Assembly (NCBI RefSeq): GCF_000301075.1
Contig: NZ_JH932293.1
Span: 668,344-732,343, forward strand
DNA: 64,000 bases
Direction: 5' to 3'
Source of the DNA: Bergeyella zoohelcum ATCC 43767
GTDB lineage: Bacteria; Bacteroidota; Bacteroidia; Flavobacteriales; Weeksellaceae
Positions within the stretch are counted from its first letter, which is position 1. Each line of letters starts with the position of its first letter. Made by a program: the position numbers and the translations under genes. The notes beneath the pieces are model-generated. The model did not search any database. It was given only the letters and a program-made list of their open reading frames with translations, and was not told the origin of the DNA. This document shows, in pieces, positions 41,612 to 50,622 of the stretch.

Positions 41612-42349
41612 ATGGATAATAAAGCCACCACCATCGTAGCGGGAATTGCCGCTTTAGGACTGGTAATTTCTTCATTTGTCCTCGGAGATGCGGTGAAAAA
41701 TAGAAATAAAGCAGACCAAACCATCTCTGTAACGGGGCTAGGGACCAAACAGTTTACTTCTGACCTCATTGCGTGGTCTGGAAGTTTTTCTAGAAATGAT
41801 TATGAGCTGAAGAGTGCTTATGATGCACTGGCATTGGATAGGCGAGAAATTCAAAAATATTTAGAATCTAAAGGCATTCCAAGGAACCAAATCGTTTTTT
41901 CCTCTGTGGATATTTCTAAACAATATAATTACTCTACGGATGCGAATGGGAACTCTATCCGAACTTTTGGAGGGTATGAGCTTACGCAGAGCGTTTCTAT
42001 AGAAGGGAAAGATGTAGCTAAAATAGAGAATGTATCTAGAAATATTACTGAAATTATTAATTTGGGAATAGAGTTTACCTCTTCATCTCCTAGGTATTTC
42101 TATACCAAACTGGCTGATGTGAAGCAAGAAATGATAGCCGATGCTACTAAAGATGCTAAAGAAAGAGCTGAAAAAATAGCACACAACGCAGGGGCTTCTT
42201 TAGGAGAATTAAAAAAAGCTACTATGGGGGTGATTCAAATCACAGCTCCTAATTCTGATGAAGAGTTTTCTTATGGTGGAACTTTTAATACCTCGTCTAA
42301 AGAAAAAGAAGCGAGTATTACCATTAAACTAGAGTATAAAGTAAAATAA
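41612..42349 (+). CDS. SIMPL domain-containing protein
   Basis: A 245-residue protein with an N-terminal membrane anchor (TTIVAGIAALGLVISSFVLG, about 5-24) and a SIMPL (DUF541) domain: ISVTGLGTKQFTSDLIAW near the start, then VSIEGKDVAKIENVSR, and ATKDAKERAEKIAHNAGASLG at the C-terminal repeat. Members are periplasmic or outer-membrane associated proteins of unclear role (E. coli YggE affects oxidative stress). It follows the thioredoxin-like gene by 40 bp. IS copy 4 lies 25 bp after the stop. Confidence 0.88.
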   Translation: MDNKATTIVAGIAALGLVISSFVLGDAVKNRNKADQTISVTGLGTKQFTSDLIAWSGSFSRNDYELKSAYDALALDRREIQKYLESKGIPRNQIVFSSVDISKQYNYSTDANGNSIRTFGGYELTQSVSIEGKDVAKIENVSRNITEIINLGIEFTSSSPRYFYTKLADVKQEMIADATKDAKERAEKIAHNAGASLGELKKATMGVIQITAPNSDEEFSYGGTFNTSSKEKEASITIKLEYKVK

Positions 42350-42544
42350 AAACTCGTTATCTTATTTTTCTAGCGGCAATGTGGTAAAAAATGGTACTTT
42401 TATAATTGATAAAAAATGCTTATATTTCGCACATTGATTGGAAGAGGAAACAAGCTCTGCTGAGGAATAAGCGAGAAAAAGCGAATAGCTTTTACGAAGG
42501 TTACGAACATAGTTCATTGTCAGCAATACAATCAATGTTCAAAA

Positions 42545-42594
42545 CGATAGTTTTAGGGGTGAGTTTTTCTCACCCTTTTTTATTAAAACTATCG
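42545..42594. terminator. IS-internal bidirectional hairpin (copy 4)
   Basis: Same nested hairpin as in the other copies. Here it is the only visible terminator between the convergent SIMPL and histidine-kinase genes. Confidence 0.7.
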
Positions 42595-42620
42595 GATGAA
42601 CCCTATGGCTAAAAAAAACC

Positions 42621-43595
42621 TTATCCCCCTTGATTTTTAAAATATAAATACCATTTTATAAAGTTCTTTTTAGCCTCAAAACGAAGTCCTCTATGCAAGG
42701 TTAATTTCTCTTTCAAATGCGTAAAATAGGCTTCTAAACGATTGGTAGTATAAGGGATTTCACTATCTTTCAGATATGCAAACATATTGGGTAAGGCATT
42801 GATAATATGATAAGTAGCTAAGTGTAGATTTTTATGTTTAAACCACTGAAATCCAGATTCTTCATTCATTGATTTTTCTTCTATAAAATATTGATTTTCA
42901 ACATACCACTGGTAAAATCTATTTACCCAATCGTTAGCCTGTTCATTGGTTTTTAGATGCGTAATTTCTTTGGATAAACACAAAAGCTGTTGGCTAATAA
43001 AATGTTTTGGGCTACCACTTAAATAGTTCTTAATCTGTCGTTTAATATGCACTAAACATCTTTGGATAATCACCTCTGGAAACACCTTTTTTACCGCTCC
43101 TAAAATAGATTTATGCCCATCGCAGGTTACACTGTAAACTGCCACATTCAGCTTCTTTAAGTTTTCCAAATCTTGCTTTATATCACGAAGTTTTTCCTTG
43201 TTGGTTTGGCGGTAAAGTTGCACATATCGAATGTCATAATCGTAGTAGAGTATCAGGCATAATCCATTGGAAAAGTAGGTGCCATCAATCAAGAGATGAA
43301 CCTTTGTCTTGCTTTTGATGCTGAGGGTAGGAACTTGTGAAAGGTAATGTTTAAAGAGGTTTTGAAGGGTAGATTGGCTCATTGAGCTATCCCTCGAAAG
43401 GGTTTTATAGACTTGCCTTTCCATTATCCATTTTCTGAACCAAATGAATTGATTTTTTCTTTTTACACCAATGTTTTTAATCGTAAAATTTGCCTGACAA
43501 TCTCCACATTGAAAGCGTTGTTTTCCATTTCTTTTTCCTTTTTTGATGATGTGATTAGAATCACAAACTGGACATTTTTTATTCGTTTTGGACAT
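42621..43595 (-). CDS. Transposase, zinc-ribbon/MULE type (copy 4)
   Basis: A 324-residue protein identical to those at 20233 and 36724, with all motifs intact (zinc ribbon CPVC/CGDC, DGTYF, CDGHKS, CLVHIKR, NRLEAYF). The 18-bp hairpin at 43599-43638 precedes the ATG. See copy 2 for the description of the family. Confidence 0.94.
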   Translation of the reverse strand: MSKTNKKCPVCDSNHIIKKGKRNGKQRFQCGDCQANFTIKNIGVKRKNQFIWFRKWIMERQVYKTLSRDSSMSQSTLQNLFKHYLSQVPTLSIKSKTKVHLLIDGTYFSNGLCLILYYDYDIRYVQLYRQTNKEKLRDIKQDLENLKKLNVAVYSVTCDGHKSILGAVKKVFPEVIIQRCLVHIKRQIKNYLSGSPKHFISQQLLCLSKEITHLKTNEQANDWVNRFYQWYVENQYFIEEKSMNEESGFQWFKHKNLHLATYHIINALPNMFAYLKDSEIPYTTNRLEAYFTHLKEKLTLHRGLRFEAKKNFIKWYLYFKNQGG

Positions 43596-43713
43596 AAAAT
43601 AAGAGTTATAATGAAACCACTTTCATTATAACTCTTATAAGTCTATAAAAGACAATGCTTTACAAGGTTTTTAAGCACCATTTTTTGTTATATTGTCTTT
43701 CTAGCAGAATGGT

Positions 43714-45906
43714 TTAAATAGGAAGAATTACGGTAAATTTAGCACCTTGGTTGATGGTGCTTTCAGCGAAGATTTTTCCTTTGTGATTTTCCACAATTTT
43801 TTTACAGATGGCTAAGCCTATGCCTGTGCCTTCGTATTCTAGTTTACCGTGAAGCCTATTAAAGAGTTTGAATATTCTATCAGCGTACTGTTGGTCAAAG
43901 CCTATTCCATTGTCTTCAAAGGAAATTTGCTGATATTTCCCAGGTGCCAAGTTTTTATAAGGGTGTTCTAAACTCACCTCTACGCATTTTGTGGTAATGG
44001 TAATTTCAGGATTTCTTTCGGGGTGTGCATATTTGATAGAATTTCCAATGATATTCATGAAAAGCTGCTGTATCTGAAACTCTATACCATGAATTTTTGG
44101 GAGAACTCCGGCATGGATGGTGGCATTTTTATTTTTGATGGTAGCGGTAAGCTCTTCTTTAGTGTTTTCTAGAACCGTATTGAGATCTATGAGGCTGAAA
44201 CTCTGCTCTACACGGGTGTTTCTAGAAAACTGTAAAAGGTCATCAATGAGTTTTCTCATTCGTTTTGCAGAAAAAGAAATTCTGGAAAGGTATTTTTGTC
44301 CAAATTCTGAGAAATTATTTTTCTCTTTGTCCTCTAAACGGGAGATGAAAGTCTCTATTTTTCTCAGAGGTTCTTGTAGGTCATGGCTGGCTACATAGTT
44401 AAAAGCCTCTAGTTCTTTATTGTTTTCTTCTAAAGTTCGGTTTTGTTCTTCTAGTTTTCTTTGTCTTTGTTCATCTAGGGTAACATCTCTTACGATGACC
44501 ATCAGGTAGTTACCTATCAGAGGGTCATCATCTATAAATTTACTATTCACAGAGAGGTAACGCACCACGCCATCAGTTTTTCTCACTATTCTGTACACAA
44601 AAGGGAGAATGAAGGTATGGCTCATCATTTTTTTCATTTTTCTGTGAATCAGCGGTAGGTCTTCTGGGCAGGTTCTACTTATGAGATCTTCTGTGGTAAT
44701 GTTTTCATCTTTAATATCGTACCCATAGATTCTTTTTAGATTGTCTGAAAAATGATAAGTATTTCCATCTGCAAACCATTGCCAAGTTCCGAATTTACCG
44801 ATTTTTTCTGCTTCTTCAAATATTTCATTGATAATGCTAAGATTTTTATTTTTTTCCATAAGTGTAGCATTGGTGGACTCCAGATGGAGCTGATGTTCTA
44901 TATCTTTGGTAATATCCGTGGAGATACCGATGATGAATTGTTTATTCTGTAAGTTGGTATGTGTTTTAGCCACGGTTTGAAAATGAATAATTTCATTTTT
45001 TGCGTTGAAGGCTCGGTAGTTAAAGGCTTCCGTAGTGCCACTTTCGGCTAAGTTTTTCATTTTGTTTTTAAAGAATGCCAAATCATCGGGATGAATATTA
45101 CTAAAAATAGAGCTGAGGGAAATGTGAATGCCATTCGGCTCATATCCCATGATGGCGTATATTTGTTCTGAAAAGTAAATCTCATCATTTTCCATATCCC
45201 ACCTCCATACACCGTATTGTCCTGTTTCTTGAGCCATTTTCATGGTTTCTAAGGATAGATTCAGCTGATTATTGAGTTTTTTTTGCTGATGAAATTTTTT
45301 CAGGAAATAGATAAAAGTAAATATGAGAAGAGGAAATGAGATAAGTGCGAAGATGGAGATATAAAAAGGGATTTCGTCTTGTTTTTTAAGGTGTCTTTGG
45401 TGTTGTAATAATTGGAAATCTTTTTCTTTTTTATGAATTGCATTGATTTCCTTCTTTATGCTTTTAAAAGTTTTGGATATTTCTTTATTTTTTTTTAGAA
45501 TATCTGTATCAGAGGACACCTCGTAGGTGTTTTCATAGTTGGTAAATAGGGTAATGTAGTGCAGGGTATGGTGATGAAGAGCTTCTGAGCTGCATTCTTC
45601 TTTCCGATATTCGTTAAGCATCTTCTCCGCCTTGTTCAGCGAAGACAGGAGAGCGTTTTTTTGTTTTTGGAGGCTATATTTTTTATGAATGTTTTTGGTT
45701 CTTTCTAACTCTGAGAGGTGTAGCTGGTTAGAAAGTTGATTAAGGGAAGTCTGAATGAGGATGCTTTGCTGGGCGATCTCATTAGATTTTCGGGTTTCGT
45801 TAAGGTTATTAAAAGTGAGTGCGAGAACAAAAAAAATCAACGCTGATGCTACCACAAAGAGCGTAGTGAGCAGGAGCGTTGATTGGTCTGTTTTTCTATT
45901 TTTCAT
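43714..45906 (-). CDS. PAS-domain sensor histidine kinase
   Basis: A 730-residue membrane histidine kinase. Two membrane helices (about 11-33 and 180-203) flank a helical periplasmic region. Two PAS domains follow: ETGQYGVWRWDMENDEIYFS with YAIMGYEP, then GKFGTWQWFADGNTYHFSD with IYGYD. A coiled coil leads to HisKA with the phosphorylated His in ASHDLQEPLRKIETF and an ATPase domain (DNGIGFDQQYADRIF, GTGIGLAICKKIVE). The arrangement resembles phytochrome-like light or redox kinases but no GAF/PHY domain is present. The response-regulator gene lies 5 bp upstream in the same operon. The signal is unknown. Confidence 0.93.
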   Translation of the reverse strand: MKNRKTDQSTLLLTTLFVVASALIFFVLALTFNNLNETRKSNEIAQQSILIQTSLNQLSNQLHLSELERTKNIHKKYSLQKQKNALLSSLNKAEKMLNEYRKEECSSEALHHHTLHYITLFTNYENTYEVSSDTDILKKNKEISKTFKSIKKEINAIHKKEKDFQLLQHQRHLKKQDEIPFYISIFALISFPLLIFTFIYFLKKFHQQKKLNNQLNLSLETMKMAQETGQYGVWRWDMENDEIYFSEQIYAIMGYEPNGIHISLSSIFSNIHPDDLAFFKNKMKNLAESGTTEAFNYRAFNAKNEIIHFQTVAKTHTNLQNKQFIIGISTDITKDIEHQLHLESTNATLMEKNKNLSIINEIFEEAEKIGKFGTWQWFADGNTYHFSDNLKRIYGYDIKDENITTEDLISRTCPEDLPLIHRKMKKMMSHTFILPFVYRIVRKTDGVVRYLSVNSKFIDDDPLIGNYLMVIVRDVTLDEQRQRKLEEQNRTLEENNKELEAFNYVASHDLQEPLRKIETFISRLEDKEKNNFSEFGQKYLSRISFSAKRMRKLIDDLLQFSRNTRVEQSFSLIDLNTVLENTKEELTATIKNKNATIHAGVLPKIHGIEFQIQQLFMNIIGNSIKYAHPERNPEITITTKCVEVSLEHPYKNLAPGKYQQISFEDNGIGFDQQYADRIFKLFNRLHGKLEYEGTGIGLAICKKIVENHKGKIFAESTINQGAKFTVILPI

Positions 45907-45911
45907 GAATA

Positions 45912-46358
45912 TTATAATCTCATCAGAAAATTATCTTTATTGAGTCCTGAAGTTTGGTATTGCCAGTTGGTAGTTACTACGGAGGAGAGGATTTTTTTCA
46001 GGTCATTAAAGCTACTGGGTTTTTTGATATAGATATTGGCACCATTCACGAAAGTTTGTTCTATATGCTCTTCACTAGAAGAAGTGGAATAAATAGCTAC
46101 TACAATGTCCTTAAATTTAGGGTTAGAACGAATTTCTGTAAGGCATTCAAAGCCATTTTTTTTGGGCATATTGAGGTCTAGGAAGAGTATTTCTGGCAAT
46201 TTTTCTTCCTCTTCATTAAGGAAATTCATCAGTTCGGCACCATCATTAAAGGTATGCACTTTCGTATTGATTTTTAGTTCATCAAAAGCATCGGTGAAGA
46301 AGAGTCTATCGTCTTCATCATCATCTGCCAATGCAATGTAAGTATATTCCTTGTTCAT
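45912..46358 (-). CDS. Single-domain response regulator
   Basis: A 148-residue receiver domain without an output domain. Acidic pocket ADDDEDDRLFF, phospho-acceptor Asp in LFLDLNMPKKNG, Ser/Thr in YSTSSSEE and Lys in IKKPSSF are all present (Rcp1-like). Lacking an output, it probably works by protein contact or phosphorelay. It is first in an operon with the histidine kinase. Confidence 0.93.
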   Translation of the reverse strand: MNKEYTYIALADDDEDDRLFFTDAFDELKINTKVHTFNDGAELMNFLNEEEEKLPEILFLDLNMPKKNGFECLTEIRSNPKFKDIVVAIYSTSSSEEHIEQTFVNGANIYIKKPSSFNDLKKILSSVVTTNWQYQTSGLNKDNFLMRL

Positions 46359-46418
46359 CGTTTTTTGTTTGTTGTAGTTTTATCAATTTTGTTTTCTATA
46401 GAAAATACTGATAGTGTG

Positions 46419-46426
46419 CAAATGTA
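46419..46426 (-). promoter_or_regulatory. -7 box TACATTTG for the two-component operon
   Basis: Exact TAnnTTTG on the minus strand, with a leader of about 55 nt. Confidence 0.5.
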
Positions 46427-46585
46427 AGAATTATTTTTTTGTGAACTTGTTTTCTTTTTATTGGGTATATTGATGAAATATTCATGTGTGGATTTGGTGA
46501 TTAGGATTGCTTTTATGTTCATCATTTTGTTAAGAATGATGGTGTTTTTATTTATTTTAATGGTGTGTGATAGTGAATTTGAGAA

Positions 46586-46593
46586 TATATTTG
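46586..46593 (+). promoter_or_regulatory. -7 box TATATTTG for the DUF6624-like gene
   Basis: Exact TAnnTTTG, with a leader of about 40 nt to ATG 46640. Confidence 0.5.
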
Positions 46594-46639
46594 TATAAAT
46601 GATTCGTTTTTCGTAATTTTATCGGGTGAATATTGTGCT

Positions 46640-47497
46640 ATGTACAGGTTTTTTTGTTGTATCCTTCTTTTTTCTATTATCATTTTAGGGTTTTCTTCGT
46701 GTGCTAAAAAGATGAACTATATCCATTACTATCAGGAAGTAAACAGAATAGATAGTATTTATAGATTAGCGAATCAGCCGCAATTGGCTGTTAAAGAGTA
46801 TAAAAAGCTCTTTAAAAAATATGAGCCTAAGAATCAGGAAAGAATTCAGGAGTTTGAAACTTATATTTTACTTTCGCATCAGTACAATGAAGATTTTGGA
46901 GGGAAGGAAACTTTGAAAAAACTAGTTACTATGAAGTATTATTTAGGTGATAGATTGAAACAATATGAAGGTTTATTTCAGAAATATGGGTTGCAAGATG
47001 AAGAAGTAAAACAGCTGATAAAAGAGACTAAACAGAAACAAAACCAAAAATTAGTAGATTCTTTTAGAATTGTATTGGAAAGAGATCAAGAGGGAAGAGC
47101 TGAAAAGGATTTTCTGACTATAAATAAGAATGTTGACAGGAATGCAAAATTTTTACTTTGGTATTTTGATAGGTATGGCTATCCTACAAGGGAAAAAATA
47201 GGTGAATTTCCAATGCCTACATTATTAAGTCATCTTTCCGAATCTGTGGATAATTCCATATTAAGAGAAAAAGTTCTAGACCATGTGAAATATGGAGATT
47301 GCGAACCTTTTGTATATGCTTTAATGATAGATGGATTAAATTTGAATTTAAAAAGAAGCACCATTTACCGATATACAGAATGGGGAGCCTTGGATTCTAC
47401 TACCATTGATAAAAACAGAAAAAGTATAGGATTGCCGAGTTTAAAACATCAGGCAATGATTGATAAGGATTTTTTTAAGAGATTAAACAGAGATTAA
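46640..47497 (+). CDS. DUF6624-like lipoprotein, paralogue A
   Basis: A 285-residue lipoprotein: signal peptide with lipobox (IILGFSSCAKK, Cys near 21). The N-terminal part YIHYYQEVNRIDSIYR and the segment PKNQERIQEFETYILLS with YNEDFGG are shared almost word for word with the protein at 48452. The C-terminal part (VLERDQEGRAEK, KNVDRNAKFLLWYFDRYGYP, YALMIDG, IDKNRKSIGLPSL) resembles DUF6624. No catalytic motif is recognised. The two paralogues flank a GLPGLI gene. Confidence 0.75.
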   Translation: MYRFFCCILLFSIIILGFSSCAKKMNYIHYYQEVNRIDSIYRLANQPQLAVKEYKKLFKKYEPKNQERIQEFETYILLSHQYNEDFGGKETLKKLVTMKYYLGDRLKQYEGLFQKYGLQDEEVKQLIKETKQKQNQKLVDSFRIVLERDQEGRAEKDFLTINKNVDRNAKFLLWYFDRYGYPTREKIGEFPMPTLLSHLSESVDNSILREKVLDHVKYGDCEPFVYALMIDGLNLNLKRSTIYRYTEWGALDSTTIDKNRKSIGLPSLKHQAMIDKDFFKRLNRD

Positions 47498-47652
47498 ATG
47501 ATTTATTTTGCAGAGATGAAGAGACTATTTATTGTTTTTGGGTACTTTGCCAAAGTGCTTTGAAAGCGTATGAAGCTTAGGAAAGTTAATCAAAATTAAA
47601 AAGTTAAGGTAAGCGTTTTCTTTAAACATGTACTTCAAATATTTAAAAAAAC
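47498..47652. other. Gap upstream of the GLPGLI gene
   Basis: 155 bp without an ORF, hairpin or exact promoter box. Confidence 0.4.
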
Positions 47653-48465
47653 ATGAAAAAATTAGGTTTAGTTTTTATCTTGTGGGCATCATTTTGCTGG
47701 GGGCAAAAGATGAGTTTTGTATATGAGCAAAAGTGTAGGTTAAATAAACAGTTTCCAGATAAAATAAGTAAATACACTACTATATTAGATTTCTCAGATG
47801 GATATTCTATTTATAGAGAAAATTATTATAAAAAGTCTGATTCACTTAAGTTAAAGGGGAGAGTAGCAATGGTGCCAGATGGATTTGAAAATAAATTTTA
47901 TATCAAAAAAGATTTGGTAAATAATACTATAACTAAAGTAATAAATCATAAGGAATTTGATTATGCTCTTCCAATAGTAGATGCTCTAAACTGGAAAATA
48001 TTACCAGAAAAGAAAAAAAAAGGTATTTATAATACGCAGAAAGCTACTGTGAACTATGGAGGTAGAGAATGGATTGCATGGTTTACGAATGATATTCCTG
48101 TGAATGATGGACCTTATGTTTTTCATGGACTTCCAGGGTTAATTGTTGCTATACATGATAGTGAAGAAGATTATACTTTTCATTTAGTTCAAGTGAAGAA
48201 GATGGAGAATTTATTTGATACTAGAACTAATTTAATCAATATAGATTGGGATAAGTATAAAGAACTTGCGGTTACCTATTATCTGCATCCCAACTTAGAT
48301 TTAGAACAAAAAATAAAAGCAGGAGCTACGATTCGTATGACAGATGCTGACGGAATGCCTATGAAGTTTGATATGCGAGCATTTAATAAAGAACAGCAAG
48401 ACCCTATCAGAGAAAATAATAATCCTATAGAACTAAATCACAGAATAGATTATGACGCCTTATAA
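47653..48465 (+). CDS. GLPGLI family protein
   Basis: A 270-residue exported protein with signal peptide ending SFCWGQ. The family-defining stretch is GPYVFHGLPGLIVAIHDSEE, followed by YTFHLVQVKK; the Lys/Tyr-rich beta strands around it are usual. GLPGLI proteins are known only from Bacteroidota and their role is unknown. The 3' end overlaps the next gene by 14 bp, so the two are translationally coupled. Confidence 0.92.
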   Translation: MKKLGLVFILWASFCWGQKMSFVYEQKCRLNKQFPDKISKYTTILDFSDGYSIYRENYYKKSDSLKLKGRVAMVPDGFENKFYIKKDLVNNTITKVINHKEFDYALPIVDALNWKILPEKKKKGIYNTQKATVNYGGREWIAWFTNDIPVNDGPYVFHGLPGLIVAIHDSEEDYTFHLVQVKKMENLFDTRTNLINIDWDKYKELAVTYYLHPNLDLEQKIKAGATIRMTDADGMPMKFDMRAFNKEQQDPIRENNNPIELNHRIDYDAL

Positions 48466-49336
48466 GTTTTTTTATCGACTAAAGGTAGTTACTATCTTCT
48501 TATTCATCCTATTTTCTTCTTGTAGAAATAAAAACTATATCCACTATTATCAAGAAGTGAATAGAATAGATAGTATCTATAGATTTGAAAAAGATACCCT
48601 AAAAACGATTACTGAATATAGAAAATTATTCCGACAATATATGCCTAAAAATCAAGAAAGAATAATGGAGTTTGAAACTTATATTACTCTTTCAGATCAA
48701 TATAACAAAGATTTTGGCGGAAAGAGAATGTTGCGTAGGTTGGTGTACACTCTTTCACCCTATGGCAGTTTGTATGAGAAGTATTTCCCTATATACACTA
48801 AGTATGGAATGGACAGTGTAGCGGTAAGAAGAGAGGTGGTGAAATGGAAAAAGAAAATGAATAGGAGGCTTGTAGATTCTTTTAGTGTAGCTTTTGCGAG
48901 AAGCCAACAAGGAGGTAGGTTAGCAGTAGATATTAGGGAACTTAACGATAAAAAAAATGCAGAATTATTGAAATGGACTTTTAAGAAATATGGTTTTCCC
49001 TCCGTTCATAAAATAGGTATTATGACGAATGATAATACTTTTATGCCTATGGATAATTTTTTTGGCAATATGATAGAAACGGAAGATTTCCCTTTTTTGT
49101 TAGAAAAAACATTGGAAGCGGTGAAGTCGGGAGATTGTCCTCCAAGAATTTACGCCCTCATGGTAGACAAGCACAATTATTGGATTGCTAAAAAAAAGCA
49201 ATTGTATTGGGGATTTATGACTTTTGATGAAGATGCGGATACTTTACAAATAAATCGGAACCGAAAAAATATAGGGCTTCCAAGTATAGGGCATAGTATG
49301 AAAATAACGAGAGATTTTTTCGAGAAAAATAAATGA
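48452..49336 (+). CDS. DUF6624-like lipoprotein, paralogue B
   Basis: A 294-residue lipoprotein (lipobox LFSSC, Cys near 24), paralogue of the protein at 46640. Shared blocks are YIHYYQEVNRIDSIYR, MPKNQERIMEFETYITLSDQ, RRLVDSFSVAF and INRNRKNIGLPSIGH, all in the same order. The DUF6624-like part has KKYGFP and YALMVDKHNYW. The start overlaps the GLPGLI gene by 14 bp. Divergence between the paralogues is large outside these blocks, so the duplication is not recent. Confidence 0.75.
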   Translation: MTPYKFFYRLKVVTIFLFILFSSCRNKNYIHYYQEVNRIDSIYRFEKDTLKTITEYRKLFRQYMPKNQERIMEFETYITLSDQYNKDFGGKRMLRRLVYTLSPYGSLYEKYFPIYTKYGMDSVAVRREVVKWKKKMNRRLVDSFSVAFARSQQGGRLAVDIRELNDKKNAELLKWTFKKYGFPSVHKIGIMTNDNTFMPMDNFFGNMIETEDFPFLLEKTLEAVKSGDCPPRIYALMVDKHNYWIAKKKQLYWGFMTFDEDADTLQINRNRKNIGLPSIGHSMKITRDFFEKNK

Positions 49337-49352
49337 AAACAAGGCAGCCAAC

Positions 49353-50333
49353 ATGAAAAAAATATTCGTTTTTCTCCTATTTTTTGTTTTTGTATCAATT
49401 ATGGCACAGGAAGTTCGGAGAGATTCTGTCGTATGGAATGGGGCAGTATCTCATTACCTTATTTTGTCAAAGGAAGGAGAGCAGTTTAAGCAGAAACCTT
49501 TGTTTTTTTTCTGTCAGGGCAGCTTGGCAAGACCATTACAGATATTGGTCTCAAAAGAAATGGGCTATCCTATTTTGCCCTTTGAATTAGCAACTATTAC
49601 GAGGGATTATCATTTGGTGATTGTGAATAAACCTGCTTTGCCCCTATCCGAATATGTTCAAAATCTAAAAGAAGATTTAACTTATCCTAAAGTGGGACTC
49701 CCTCCCAAGCAATATATTGTCAATAATCATTTGGATTTTTATTATAAAAGAAATAATCATATCATCAAAAAATTGGTAAAACAAAATTGGGTAGATGCTA
49801 AGAAAATTGTGGTAGCAGGGCATTCAGAAGGCTCTTATATTGCATTACAAATGGCAAAGCATAACTCAAAGATTTCCCATCTCATCTATTCCGGAGGGAA
49901 TCCTTTGGGAAGGATGATGAGTATTATTCACATGAGCCGTCAAGCTCCCGATGAGGAGGAAGATTGGGTGCAAGATGATTTGAAAGATTGGAAAAAGATT
50001 GTTGAAAACAGAAAAGCATTAGAAACGCATCAAGAGAATACCAGTTTTTATAGCTATTCGCTTTCACAAAATTTTATTCCTGATTTACTTCAGCTAAAAA
50101 TCCCGATACTGGTAACCTATGGAACCAAAGATCAAAATGGTATTTTTAATGATTATTTACAAGTAGTTGCTATTCAGGAAAATAAAAAGAACTTTACTTT
50201 TAAAAGTTATTTTAATTGTGAGCATAATTTCTTTCCAATAGAAAATGGTAAACCTAATCACTCTAAAAGCAATTGGGACCAGGTTGCTCAATATTGGGTG
50301 CAATGGATTGCTTCTAAAAGCAGTATGCAGTAA
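49353..50333 (+). CDS. Secreted alpha/beta hydrolase
   Basis: A 326-residue protein with signal peptide (KIFVFLLFFVFVSIMAQE) and an alpha/beta-hydrolase fold. Nucleophile elbow GHSEGSYIALQMAKH (GxSxG), oxyanion region FFCQGS, and likely acid/His in TYGTKDQNG and NCEHNFFP. The substrate is unknown; peptidase- or esterase-like. It is 16 bp after paralogue B, so probably the end of the operon with the GLPGLI gene and the lipoproteins. Confidence 0.85.
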   Translation: MKKIFVFLLFFVFVSIMAQEVRRDSVVWNGAVSHYLILSKEGEQFKQKPLFFFCQGSLARPLQILVSKEMGYPILPFELATITRDYHLVIVNKPALPLSEYVQNLKEDLTYPKVGLPPKQYIVNNHLDFYYKRNNHIIKKLVKQNWVDAKKIVVAGHSEGSYIALQMAKHNSKISHLIYSGGNPLGRMMSIIHMSRQAPDEEEDWVQDDLKDWKKIVENRKALETHQENTSFYSYSLSQNFIPDLLQLKIPILVTYGTKDQNGIFNDYLQVVAIQENKKNFTFKSYFNCEHNFFPIENGKPNHSKSNWDQVAQYWVQWIASKSSMQ

Positions 50334-50336
50334 GCT

Positions 50337-50400
50337 TTTAGCGAATAGCTTCTGGCTTTTGACAGTTAGCTTTTTCTAACCTCTAAATTCTAATTTCCAA
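50337..50400. repeat. Dispersed AT-rich repeat, copy 5
   Basis: AGCGAATAGCTTCTGGCTTT, TTCTAACCTCTAAATTCTAA and TTTCCAAC blocks of the same family as at 16.95 kb. Confidence 0.65.
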
Positions 50401-50451
50401 CATTTAAAATTAACTTATAAAAAAACTTTTTGCATATTAGAAAACTTTATC

Positions 50452-50459
50452 TATCTTTG
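50452..50459 (+). promoter_or_regulatory. -7 box TATCTTTG before the CA-repeat ORF
   Basis: Exact TAnnTTTG, ending 7 nt before ATG 50467. The CA repeat lies about 90 nt downstream of the expected transcript start. Confidence 0.55.
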
Positions 50460-50466
50460 CCTCGTT

Positions 50467-50622
<156 letters not shown>

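Larger units (their letters stand above)
42375..43697 (-). mobile_element. IS copy 4, complete, 1323 bp
   Basis: Same element with the same ends. The 8-bp duplication TTTCTAGC lies at 42367-42374 and 43698-43705. It is inserted between convergent genes in a T-rich stretch (TTATTTTTCTAGC), but here I see no hairpin beside the target. Confidence 0.96.
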
